Source: Vannielia litorea (lineage in GTDB: Bacteria > Pseudomonadota > Alphaproteobacteria > Rhodobacterales > Rhodobacteraceae). From it: a DNA stretch of 64,000 nucleotides. A model generated the notes under the pieces. It saw only the letters and a program-made list of their open reading frames with translations, made no database searches and was not told where the DNA came from. The position numbers and the translations under genes were made by a program. The stretch is taken from assembly GCF_018424695.1 (NCBI RefSeq), contig NZ_QTNQ01000001.1, forward strand, positions 124,001-188,000, given 5' to 3'. Positions 24,932 to 32,265 of the stretch are shown here, piece by piece. Position 1 is the first letter of the stretch. The number at the start of each line of letters is the position of its first letter.

Positions 24932-26146
24932 ATGACCACTCAAAGAGAGGCTCTCGCGGCTGATCTGGAGGCCATCAGGGCAAACTATTCGTTGACTGAT
25001 GAGCAACGCCAGATTGTCGATCACGTGGATCGGGTATCGCGCGAGGTGCTGCACCCGCTGCAAGCGCGTATGGATGACGAGGAATGGTGGCCCGATGATC
25101 TGTTCAAGCAGATGGGCGGGCTGGGCCTGCTGGGGATTACCGCACCCGAAGAGCTGGGCGGATCGGGACAGAACGAGTTCACCCAGGCGCTGGTGTCCGA
25201 GGTGATTTCGAAGTGGAATCCGGCTGTGGGCCTCTCACACGGGGCGCATGACAACCTGTGCCTGAATAACCTGCTGCGCAATGGATCCGAAGAGCATGTG
25301 AAGAAATACGTGCCGGGTCTTTGCTCGGGCGAGCTGGTTGGTGCTTTAGGCCTGACCGAACCGGGCGCGGGGTCCGATGCGCTTGGGTCCATGGCGACCA
25401 CCGCGCGCCGCGACGGCGATGACTACGTCATCAACGGCTCGAAGATCTATATCACCAACGGGCCGATTGCCGATGTGATCCTGCTTTACGCTAAAACCGA
25501 CAAGTCGAAGGGTGCCAAGGGCATTTCCGCTTTCATAATCGAGACGGACAATCCCGGTTTCAAGGTGGCGCAAAAGCTTGACAAGATGGGCTTTCGCGGC
25601 TCGCCTACCGGAGAACTGGTGTTTGAGGACTGCCGCGTACCCGCGTCCGCCATGGTTGGACAGGAAAACACCGGCGTTTCGGTGGTCATGAGCGGGCTGG
25701 ACCTTGAACGCGCGATGGTCGCTTCGGTCTGCGTGGGCATGGCGGAACGCGCGCTGGAACTGGGGCTGGAATACGCCAAGATTCGCGAACAATTCGGCCG
25801 ACCAATCTCGAGCTTCCAGATGATGCAGTCGAAGCTGGCCGAGATCTACACCGAGGTCGAAACCGCGCGTGCCTTCAGTTATCGGGCGCTGGCCGCCTGT
25901 ACCGGGTTGCCGAAGGGCGCCGGGGGTCGCGGTGAAATACACAAACTGACGGCGGCGGCCTGTCTCTATGCGGGCGAGGCTTTCAACAAGGCAGTGACCG
26001 AAGCCTGCCACATCCACGGCGGCTCTGGCTACATGCAGGACACCGAGATCAACCGGCTCTACCGCGCCAACAAGCTGTTGGAGATCGGCGCGGGCACAAG
26101 CGAAGTCCGCAAGATCATCATCGCCGAAGAACTTCTGCGCGCCTGA
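24932..26146 (+). CDS. Acyl-CoA dehydrogenase, isovaleryl-CoA dehydrogenase-like
   Basis: The protein has 404 residues. GGGAGGATGAT precedes the ATG at 24932; an in-frame ATG at 24887 overlaps the operator. FAD motifs are LTEPGAGSDALGSM and IYITNGPIA. The catalytic Glu is in helix G (GLDLERAM), and the MCAD position carries Gly (EIGAGTSEVR), as in isovaleryl-CoA dehydrogenase. An N-terminal extension of about 25 residues is unusual. The next gene is a close paralogue. It is the first gene of a six-gene operon. Confidence 0.92.
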   Translation: MTTQREALAADLEAIRANYSLTDEQRQIVDHVDRVSREVLHPLQARMDDEEWWPDDLFKQMGGLGLLGITAPEELGGSGQNEFTQALVSEVISKWNPAVGLSHGAHDNLCLNNLLRNGSEEHVKKYVPGLCSGELVGALGLTEPGAGSDALGSMATTARRDGDDYVINGSKIYITNGPIADVILLYAKTDKSKGAKGISAFIIETDNPGFKVAQKLDKMGFRGSPTGELVFEDCRVPASAMVGQENTGVSVVMSGLDLERAMVASVCVGMAERALELGLEYAKIREQFGRPISSFQMMQSKLAEIYTEVETARAFSYRALAACTGLPKGAGGRGEIHKLTAAACLYAGEAFNKAVTEACHIHGGSGYMQDTEINRLYRANKLLEIGAGTSEVRKIIIAEELLRA

Positions 26147-26159
26147 GGGAGACAAGACC

Positions 26160-27359
26160 ATGAACAAGCAACTGCGCAACGACACCGCTCTGCCCACCCA
26201 TTTCATGACCGACGAACAGCAGGCCCTGGCCGATCTGGCCGAAAAGTTCTTCATGTCCGAGTTTCATCACCTGAACGCGGAGATGGACGATACCGATGAC
26301 CTGCCGGCCTCGGTCTTTCCCAAGCTGGGCGAGATGGGCTATCTGGGCCTCAACGTACCGCCGGAATTTGGCGGTGCCGGGCTGGACTTCACCTCGGCCT
26401 GTATCATCACCGAACAGATGTCGCGGGCCTCTGCCGCGATCGGGCTGACCCACGTGGCCCACGACAACCTGTGCGTCAACAACATCTATCGCAACGCGAA
26501 TGACGATCTGCGCCACAAATATCTGCCGGGCCTGTGCGATGGCACGCTGATCGGCGCTCTGGGTCTGACCGAACCCGGCGCGGGGTCCGATGCGCTTGGG
26601 TCCATGCGGACCACGGCCACGAAGGATGGCGACGATTACATCCTGAATGGCGCCAAGATCTACATTACCAATGGGCCGATCGCCGATTTGGTGCTGGTCT
26701 ATGCCAAGACCGCGCCCGAGAAGGGAGCCAAGGGTATCTCCGCTTTCATCGTGGAAACCGACACGCCGGGTTTCAAGGTTGCGCAGAAGCTCAACAAGAT
26801 GGGGTTCCGCGGCTCGCCGACGGGGGAGCTCGTGTTCGAAGACTGCCGCGTTCCGGCGGGGAACATGGTGGGCAAGCTCGATGGCGGCGTTGCCGTGACC
26901 ATGTCCGGGCTTGATCTGGAACGTGCCATCGTCTGTTTCAACGCAATGGGCATCGCGCAGCGGGCACTGGATATTTCCATCGATTACGCCAAGACACGCC
27001 AGCAATTCGGCAAACCGATCGCCAGTTTTCAGATGGTTCAGGCGATGCTGGCCGACATGTATACGCAGATCGAGTCCGCGCGGAGCCTTTCCTTGCGCAC
27101 CGCAGCCATGTGTGAAGGCCTCGAAGAGGGCGAAGGCGGGCGTGGCGAAATCCACAAGCTCACCGCTGCGGCGATCTACAAGGCCGCCGAGGCGACGTCC
27201 TTCGTGCTCGACAAGGCCGTCCAGATTCACGGCGGCTCGGGTTACATGCGTGATACCGAAGTGAACCGGCTGTACCGGACCGGTCGCGTGCTTGAGGTCG
27301 GCGCGGGCACCCAGGAGGTTCGCAAACTCATCATATCCGGCGAATTGCTGAAGAACTAG
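26160..27359 (+). CDS. Acyl-CoA dehydrogenase, tandem paralogue of the preceding gene
   Basis: The protein has 399 residues and follows the previous gene by 13 bp. It shares LTEPGAGSDALGSM, KIYITNGPIADL, FRGSPTGELVFEDCRVPA, GLDLERAI and EVGAGTQEVRK with that gene. Both keep the helix-G Glu and the flavin residues, so both should be active. The pair may have different chain-length or branch preferences, or may form a mixed tetramer; the sequence does not decide. Some stretches are also nearly identical in DNA (around 25352 and 26568). Confidence 0.92.
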   Translation: MNKQLRNDTALPTHFMTDEQQALADLAEKFFMSEFHHLNAEMDDTDDLPASVFPKLGEMGYLGLNVPPEFGGAGLDFTSACIITEQMSRASAAIGLTHVAHDNLCVNNIYRNANDDLRHKYLPGLCDGTLIGALGLTEPGAGSDALGSMRTTATKDGDDYILNGAKIYITNGPIADLVLVYAKTAPEKGAKGISAFIVETDTPGFKVAQKLNKMGFRGSPTGELVFEDCRVPAGNMVGKLDGGVAVTMSGLDLERAIVCFNAMGIAQRALDISIDYAKTRQQFGKPIASFQMVQAMLADMYTQIESARSLSLRTAAMCEGLEEGEGGRGEIHKLTAAAIYKAAEATSFVLDKAVQIHGGSGYMRDTEVNRLYRTGRVLEVGAGTQEVRKLIISGELLKN

Positions 27360-27368
27360 GGGCGGAAC

Positions 27369-28223
27369 ATGAGCGAAGCGAAATCAACGCGTTACGCGTC
27401 GGATCTCATGGCGGGCCAGGTTGCCCTGGTCACGGGGTCCGGATCCGGAATGGGCCGGGCGACGGCGATCGAAATGGCCTCTTGCGGGGCCAGGCTTGTG
27501 CTGTTCGCGCGCCGGGAAGAGCCGCTGGAGGAGACCGCCGAGATGATCCGGTCGGCGGGGGGCGAGGCCTTTGTCGTGCCCGGAGATACCCGCGACGAAG
27601 TCAGTATCGAAACTGCGATGGGGCGGATCAAGGACCACTACGGGCAGTTGGATGTTTTGGTGAACAATGCCGGCGGCCAATATATCGCGGCCGCCCGTGA
27701 TATCACCAACAAGGGCTTCGAAGCCGTGATCCGAAACAACCTGATCGGATCTTGGCAAATGACCCGGGCAGCGGCGGATCACTTCATGTACGACAATGGT
27801 GGATCGGTTGTGTTTGTCACCGCCATCTCGGCGCGCACCGCGCTTACCGGCTTTACACACACCGTCGCCGCCCGCGCCGGTGTGACGGGCATGATGAAAA
27901 CGCTGGCCGCCGAATGGGGCGAATACGGCATCCGCCTGAACTGTGTCGCGCCGGGCACGATCAAGACCGATGCGCTTGGCCGCTATCCGATTCCGCCGGA
28001 ACAGTGGAAAAAGCTGAACCGCTCGGTGCTAAACCGGATGGGGGCGGCCGAGGACATCGCAGGCACGATCATTTTCCTGGCCTCGAAACTTGGCGGTTTC
28101 ATCACCGGAGAAGACATTTATGTAGACGGCGGTGAAACCCTGCACATGGGTCACGACGCGCGGGACATGATCAACCCAGCGATGTTCGAGAAACGCGAAC
28201 GGGGAGATGGCAAGAATGAGTAA
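27369..28223 (+). CDS. SDR-family protein with an altered active site, dienoyl-CoA-reductase-like
   Basis: The protein has 284 residues. The Rossmann motif is TGSGSGMGRA, then NNAGG. Where classical SDRs have YxxxK, this reads HTVAARAGV, so Tyr is lost and Lys is Arg. Its neighbourhood (KTLAAEWGEYGIRLNCVAPG) resembles 2,4-dienoyl-CoA reductases of the SDR fold, which also lack the Tyr and act on CoA esters. It probably reduces or isomerises an unsaturated acyl-CoA. A C-terminal tail of about 30 residues extends beyond the core. Confidence 0.78.
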   Translation: MSEAKSTRYASDLMAGQVALVTGSGSGMGRATAIEMASCGARLVLFARREEPLEETAEMIRSAGGEAFVVPGDTRDEVSIETAMGRIKDHYGQLDVLVNNAGGQYIAAARDITNKGFEAVIRNNLIGSWQMTRAAADHFMYDNGGSVVFVTAISARTALTGFTHTVAARAGVTGMMKTLAAEWGEYGIRLNCVAPGTIKTDALGRYPIPPEQWKKLNRSVLNRMGAAEDIAGTIIFLASKLGGFITGEDIYVDGGETLHMGHDARDMINPAMFEKRERGDGKNE

Positions 28224-29019
28224 GCAACCCGTCCTTCTGGAGATTTCCGACAGGATCGCCACGGTCACGCTGAACGACCCCGAGCGGCGCAACCCGGTCA
28301 CCGGCAACGACATGATCGCTGCCCTTCTGGAGACCTTCGCCAAGGTGCAGGCCGACCCGCAAGTCAGCGTCATGATCCTGACCGGCGCCGACCCGGCCTT
28401 TTGTGCCGGCGGCGACGTCAAGGAGATGAACGATCCCGAAAGCGTGTTCCGCAAGGAACCGCTGGCGGCGGCGCAGAGCTATGTCGACGGGGTGCAGCGC
28501 CTGCCGCAGGCGCTCTACAACATGGACATTCCCACCATCGCCGCAGTCAATGGCCCGGCGGTTGGCGCGGGGTGTGACCTGACCATGATGTGCGACATGC
28601 GCATCGCGTCGGAAAAAGCAAGGTTCGGCGAGGTGTTTCTGAATCTCGGAATCATTCCGGGCGATGCGGGCAGCTGGTTCCTGTTGCGTCGTCTGGGCCA
28701 CCAGAAGGCCGCCGATCTGACCTTCTCAGGGCGCATGGTCGAGGCCAAGGAAGCGCTGGAGCTTGGCATGGTGCTTGAGCTGGTGCCGCATGAAAAATTG
28801 ATGGCACGAGCCCGCGAACGGGCCGCTGTCATCGCCGCGAAACCGCCGCGCGCGGTTCGGATCGCCAAGCGTCTGATGCGCAATGCCGAACGGATGGACC
28901 TGCCGGATTACCTGAATTCTGCGGCGGCTTATCAGGCGCTCATGCATCAGACCGAAGACCATCACGAGGCGGTTGCTGCGTTCATCGAGAAACGAAAACC
29001 CAACTTCACGGGGCGTTAA
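28216..29019 (+). CDS. Enoyl-CoA hydratase/isomerase-family protein lacking canonical Glu pair
   Basis: The protein has 267 residues. The start at 28216 is chosen because GGGGAG is well spaced for it, while ATG at 28207 directly abuts that sequence; it overlaps the SDR stop by 8 bp. Oxyanion loops FCAGGDVKEM and GAGCDLTMMCD are present. The equivalents of rat E144 and E164 are Asp (GCDL) and Phe (FGEVFLNLG), so simple hydration is doubtful. Isomerase, hydrolase or C-C cleaving activity are alternatives. It ends KRKPNFTGR. Confidence 0.82.
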   Translation: MSKQPVLLEISDRIATVTLNDPERRNPVTGNDMIAALLETFAKVQADPQVSVMILTGADPAFCAGGDVKEMNDPESVFRKEPLAAAQSYVDGVQRLPQALYNMDIPTIAAVNGPAVGAGCDLTMMCDMRIASEKARFGEVFLNLGIIPGDAGSWFLLRRLGHQKAADLTFSGRMVEAKEALELGMVLELVPHEKLMARARERAAVIAAKPPRAVRIAKRLMRNAERMDLPDYLNSAAAYQALMHQTEDHHEAVAAFIEKRKPNFTGR

Positions 29020-29031
29020 GGAAAAGATCGC

Positions 29032-29514
29032 ATGTCTGACATCACCCAAAAGAAGATGGAGCAAATCGCGCAGATGTGGAATGCGCGCGGCAAGGGTCTG
29101 ATTACGCATATGGCGCTTGAGATCGAAGAGGTCTCGACCGAAGTCGTTCGCGTTCGGATGCCGTTCAATAAGGACTTTTGCGTCGATGCGGCACAAACCC
29201 TGCTTCATGGTGGTATCCTGACGGCCCTTCTGGACAGTGTCTTCGGACTGGCAAACTTTGTGGCCATCGAAGGCGTCAGTACCATGGCCACTCTTGACCT
29301 GAGAGTTGATTACCTGCGCCCTGCTCGTTCGCGCGCGGATGTCATCGTTCAAGCGCATTGTTTTCGCGAGACTCGCCACATCGCCTTCAATTCCGGCAAC
29401 GTCTGGTTCGATGGCCATGAGGACGCTGAAATAGCCCGTGGAACCGCGTCGTTTGCTTTGACGCGCGGTGCGACCAGCCTGTTTGACGCGATGACAAAAG
29501 GAAAAGCCTCGTGA
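29032..29514 (+). CDS. PaaI-type hot-dog acyl-CoA thioesterase
   Basis: The protein has 160 residues with a single hot-dog domain. The catalytic-loop motif is LLHGGILTALLDSVFGLA and the strand LDLRVDYLRPARS is typical of the PaaI family. It likely hydrolyses accumulating acyl-CoAs to release CoA. It is followed immediately (GTGATG overlap) by a second thioesterase, so the operon ends with a tandem pair. Confidence 0.85.
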   Translation: MSDITQKKMEQIAQMWNARGKGLITHMALEIEEVSTEVVRVRMPFNKDFCVDAAQTLLHGGILTALLDSVFGLANFVAIEGVSTMATLDLRVDYLRPARSRADVIVQAHCFRETRHIAFNSGNVWFDGHEDAEIARGTASFALTRGATSLFDAMTKGKAS

Positions 29515-29915
29515 TGGATTTGCAAACTGTCAATGCGCACGTATCCCGAGTGCCGTTTTTTCGATTCCTCAACTTTGAAGTCCACAGTTTGGATAGCCTC
29601 CATGCCGAAGCGGAAATGACCTTTGATGACCGCCATATCGGGAACCCGGTCATGGAGTACTACCATGGCGGTATAATCGCGAGTTTTATGGAAGCCACGG
29701 CTGCCATCGCGGTACAGCCCGATTTCGCCGACGTTCCGGCCAAGCCGATCAACCTAACCGTCGATTACCTCAGACCCGGTGTGAAAGGACCGCTTCTTGC
29801 GCGCGCCAATGTCACGCGCAAGGGCCATAGGATGGCCAGCGTTAGCGTACAAAGCTGGCAGGCGGAACGGGAAAAGGCGGTTGCCGAGGGGTTGTATCAC
29901 TTCCTTCTGGTTTGA
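29514..29915 (+). CDS. PaaI-type hot-dog thioesterase, second of a pair
   Basis: The protein has 133 residues from ATG at 29514; GTG at 29511 is an alternative, and AAGGA lies upstream. The motifs are YYHGGIIASFMEATAAIA and INLTVDYLRPG. It lacks the N-terminal helix of its neighbour. Two adjacent PaaI proteins may form a heteromer or differ in substrate. It ends 16 bp from the convergent tandem TetR gene. Confidence 0.83.
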   Translation: MDLQTVNAHVSRVPFFRFLNFEVHSLDSLHAEAEMTFDDRHIGNPVMEYYHGGIIASFMEATAAIAVQPDFADVPAKPINLTVDYLRPGVKGPLLARANVTRKGHRMASVSVQSWQAEREKAVAEGLYHFLLV

Positions 29916-29931
29916 CAAAAGCCAATCGCTT

Positions 29932-31263
29932 TCAGGGCGTGCCTTGTCCCGTGGACGGGGTCGCCTCCCGGCTACAAATTCCTTCGAGTAACAGATTGAT
30001 GAGCATGCTGGAGAATTCAGGCAGTGATAGATATCCTTCCGCTCCTGCCTTGTTCGGGTCGAACCATTCCACCGTCCAATTCAAGGCGCCCAACATTACT
30101 TGGCGTAAGGGGACGATCTTGATATCTGACCGTATGGCACCGTCGTCCTGAGCGTCACGGAGTACCCCGTCCCAGAGTTCTCCATATTCATGGCGAATAC
30201 CCCTGTGCCTCTCCCTGAAATGATTGGGGAGCATTCCATAGCTTCTGATATTCGCCGAAGTGAATTCGCTTGCCTTGAAGAGGAAATCCAGGTGCGCCCA
30301 GATTGCAGTCGCTATCCTGGCGTGATGATCGTACGGGGCATCGAATTTCCGCACGGCGCTTTCGACACCTGATAGCAAGTCCTTCAGTCCGGCGTTTAGA
30401 ACTTCGTCAACGATTGCATCCTTGGAATCGAAGTGGTAATAGACGCTGCCCGCCTTCATGTTCGCTTCTTCCGCGATCTTCCTGAGCGTCGTCGCCTTGT
30501 AGCCATTGTCCCTCAGAACGCGCGCCGCGGCCGTCAGGATTTCTGCACGGGTCTTAGCCGCCTTGCCGTCGGGGTCCGGAGTTTTAACGTGTGTGGCGGG
30601 GCACTGCTTCAAGCCTTCGGTATCCGCCTTACAATGCAGACACATTCCGTCAAGTATCAGCTTACTCATTCGTTCCGCGAGGATGTGCACCGGATACTTG
30701 TCGACATCGTACCATTCTACGGTCCAGTTCATGGCACTTAGGATGAACTGGCGGATCACAGCAGTGGATATGTCGCTTCGAAGGTGGCCGGCGCGTTTGG
30801 CGTCATTCAGGAATTTGCCCCAGGCACCCGCATATGATGCACGCAATTCGCGATGCGGGGTGCGTGTTTCGTCCGACAACATCGGATAGTTCCGAATATT
30901 GGCTGACGTAAAGTCGCTGTCGGTCAATAGGTAGGTAAGGTGTGTTTCAATCAGCACTTCGAAAGTCTTGCGAAAATCCTCCGAACTTGTCGGTGCCGAC
31001 CGAACGATTTCACTGACCGCCTCATATAGTTGACGGACGCCAAGATCGAGAACTTCGCTCAGAATCTGGTCCTTGGATTGAAAATGATAATAAATGCTGC
31101 CGGCCTCAATGCCAGCTTCCTGCGCGATGTCGCGCATAGTCGTTGCGTAGTAACCTTCGTATCGAAACAGTCGAGCAGCCGCCGAGAGGATGCCTTCGCG
31201 TGTCCTCTCAGACTTGCTCAAGTCGTCGCTCAGTGTCCTGGGTGGGTCAGTCTTGTGTACCAT
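29932..31263 (-). CDS. Single-chain tandem TetR regulator (two complete TetR modules)
   Basis: The protein has 443 residues from ATG at 31263; ATG at 31299 gives 455, and neither has a clear ribosome site. Module 1 has its HTH at about residues 18-66 (GIEAGSIYYHFQSKDQI) and a ligand domain to about 207. Module 2 has its HTH at about 236-283 (NMKAGSVYYHFDSKDAI) and a ligand domain to about 430. Both contain FTSANIR and NWTVEW, so they are duplicated copies of one subfamily shared with the TetR at 14727-15356. The linker holds C208, H210, C211, C221 and H225, a possible metal site. Normal TetR proteins are about 200 residues and dimerise. An operator lies 47 bp upstream, so autoregulation is likely. 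Confidence 0.88.
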   Translation of the reverse strand: MVHKTDPPRTLSDDLSKSERTREGILSAAARLFRYEGYYATTMRDIAQEAGIEAGSIYYHFQSKDQILSEVLDLGVRQLYEAVSEIVRSAPTSSEDFRKTFEVLIETHLTYLLTDSDFTSANIRNYPMLSDETRTPHRELRASYAGAWGKFLNDAKRAGHLRSDISTAVIRQFILSAMNWTVEWYDVDKYPVHILAERMSKLILDGMCLHCKADTEGLKQCPATHVKTPDPDGKAAKTRAEILTAAARVLRDNGYKATTLRKIAEEANMKAGSVYYHFDSKDAIVDEVLNAGLKDLLSGVESAVRKFDAPYDHHARIATAIWAHLDFLFKASEFTSANIRSYGMLPNHFRERHRGIRHEYGELWDGVLRDAQDDGAIRSDIKIVPLRQVMLGALNWTVEWFDPNKAGAEGYLSLPEFSSMLINLLLEGICSREATPSTGQGTP

Positions 31264-31309
31264 TCCATTTCGATACTTGCGGGACACGAGACTGTCCATT
31301 GCATTAAAT

Positions 31310-31323
31310 CTAACAAATGTTAG
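31310..31323. promoter_or_regulatory. TetR-type operator CTAACA-AA-TGTTAG, site 5
   Basis: Perfect arms. It lies in the divergent region between the tandem TetR gene (minus) and the BadH-like SDR (plus) and is only 10 bp from the alternative regulator start at 31299. Confidence 0.78.
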
Positions 31324-31390
31324 AATAACGCAAGGAACGTTCCGAATCAAGTTCTTTGCCAAGATGATAGCGGAAGAGGAGGACCTCCAT

Positions 31391-32152
31391 ATGCGAGGGT
31401 TGAGTGGAAAACGCGTGATCGTGACCGGCGGCGGCAGCGGCATCGGGCGCGCGGTGTGCGAACGGTTCGGCGAAGAAGGTGCCGAGATTGCGATCTTTGA
31501 CATGAGCGAAGACGGGGCGAAGGAAACGGTTCGCCTGATCACCGAGGCCGGCGGCAAGGCGCAGGCCTTCAAGGTGGACATCACCGACCGTGCCCAGGTC
31601 GACAAGGCTGTAGCCGAGTTCGAGGCTGGGGGTCCGGTCGATGTGCTGGTGAACAATGCCGGCTGGGACGTAATCAAACCGTTCCTCGACACAGATGCCG
31701 ATCTTTGGAAAAAGGTCATCGACATCAATCTTTACGGTCCGCTGAATATGCATCACGCGGTGCTTCCGAGCATGGTCAAGAACGGGGGCGGCCGTGTGGT
31801 CAACATCGCGTCCGACGCCGGACGCGTCGGATCATCCGGCGAAGCCGTGTATTCGGCCTGCAAGGGTGGCATCATCTCGTTCACCAAAACCGTAGCCCGC
31901 GAACTGGCGCGTAAAGGTATTCAATTGAATGCGGTCGCCCCCGGCCCGACCGATACGCCGCTGTTCGCTCAGGTTGCCGAGGGCGAGGCCGGTCAAAAGA
32001 TCGCCGAAGGTCTCAAGCGGGCGATTCCGATGAAGCGTCTTGCGCAGCCGACAGATTACCCCGGCATCATCTGCTTCCTGTCGTCGGACGACGCAGGGTT
32101 CATTACCGGCCAGGTGATTTCGGTTTCGGGCGGCTTGTCCATGCACGGTTAA
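31391..32152 (+). CDS. BadH-like 2-hydroxycyclohexanecarboxyl-CoA dehydrogenase (SDR)
   Basis: The protein has 253 residues. The ATG at 31391 follows GAGGAGG by 8 nt. Beyond SDR motifs (TGGGSGIGRA, YSACK) it carries blocks I recognise from BadH of Rhodopseudomonas: VNNAGWDVIKPF, MHHAVLPSM, SDAGRVGSSGEAVY, GPTDTPLF and DDAGFITGQV. BadH oxidises the ring hydroxyl of 2-hydroxycyclohexanecarboxyl-CoA. This points to an alicyclic CoA intermediate. No BadI-type ring-cleaving hydrolase was recognised here, so the ring substrate or cleavage step may differ. Confidence 0.82.
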   Translation: MRGLSGKRVIVTGGGSGIGRAVCERFGEEGAEIAIFDMSEDGAKETVRLITEAGGKAQAFKVDITDRAQVDKAVAEFEAGGPVDVLVNNAGWDVIKPFLDTDADLWKKVIDINLYGPLNMHHAVLPSMVKNGGGRVVNIASDAGRVGSSGEAVYSACKGGIISFTKTVARELARKGIQLNAVAPGPTDTPLFAQVAEGEAGQKIAEGLKRAIPMKRLAQPTDYPGIICFLSSDDAGFITGQVISVSGGLSMHG

Positions 32153-32158
32153 AACGCT

Positions 32159-32190
32159 GGCAGCAGCGCCGGACACAAGGCGCTGCTGCC
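32159..32190 (+). terminator. Strong intergenic hairpin after the BadH-like gene
   Basis: GGCAGCAGCGCC (32159-32170) and GGCGCTGCTGCC (32179-32190) form a perfect 12-bp stem with an 8-nt loop, 6 bp after the SDR stop. No T-run follows. It may terminate part of the transcription or protect the SDR mRNA. Confidence 0.5.
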
Positions 32191-32265
32191 AAACCGTGCC
32201 AAGAGTTACCTCCCCGACTGGTCGCGCCTTAAGTGCGGCCCTTTTTCGTTGTAGAAAGGTTGCGA

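Noticed and set aside
31300-31728. N-terminal extension of the tandem TetR frame up to 598 residues
   Set aside because: It would run antisense through the BadH-like gene and across the operator; TetR similarity begins only near 31250.
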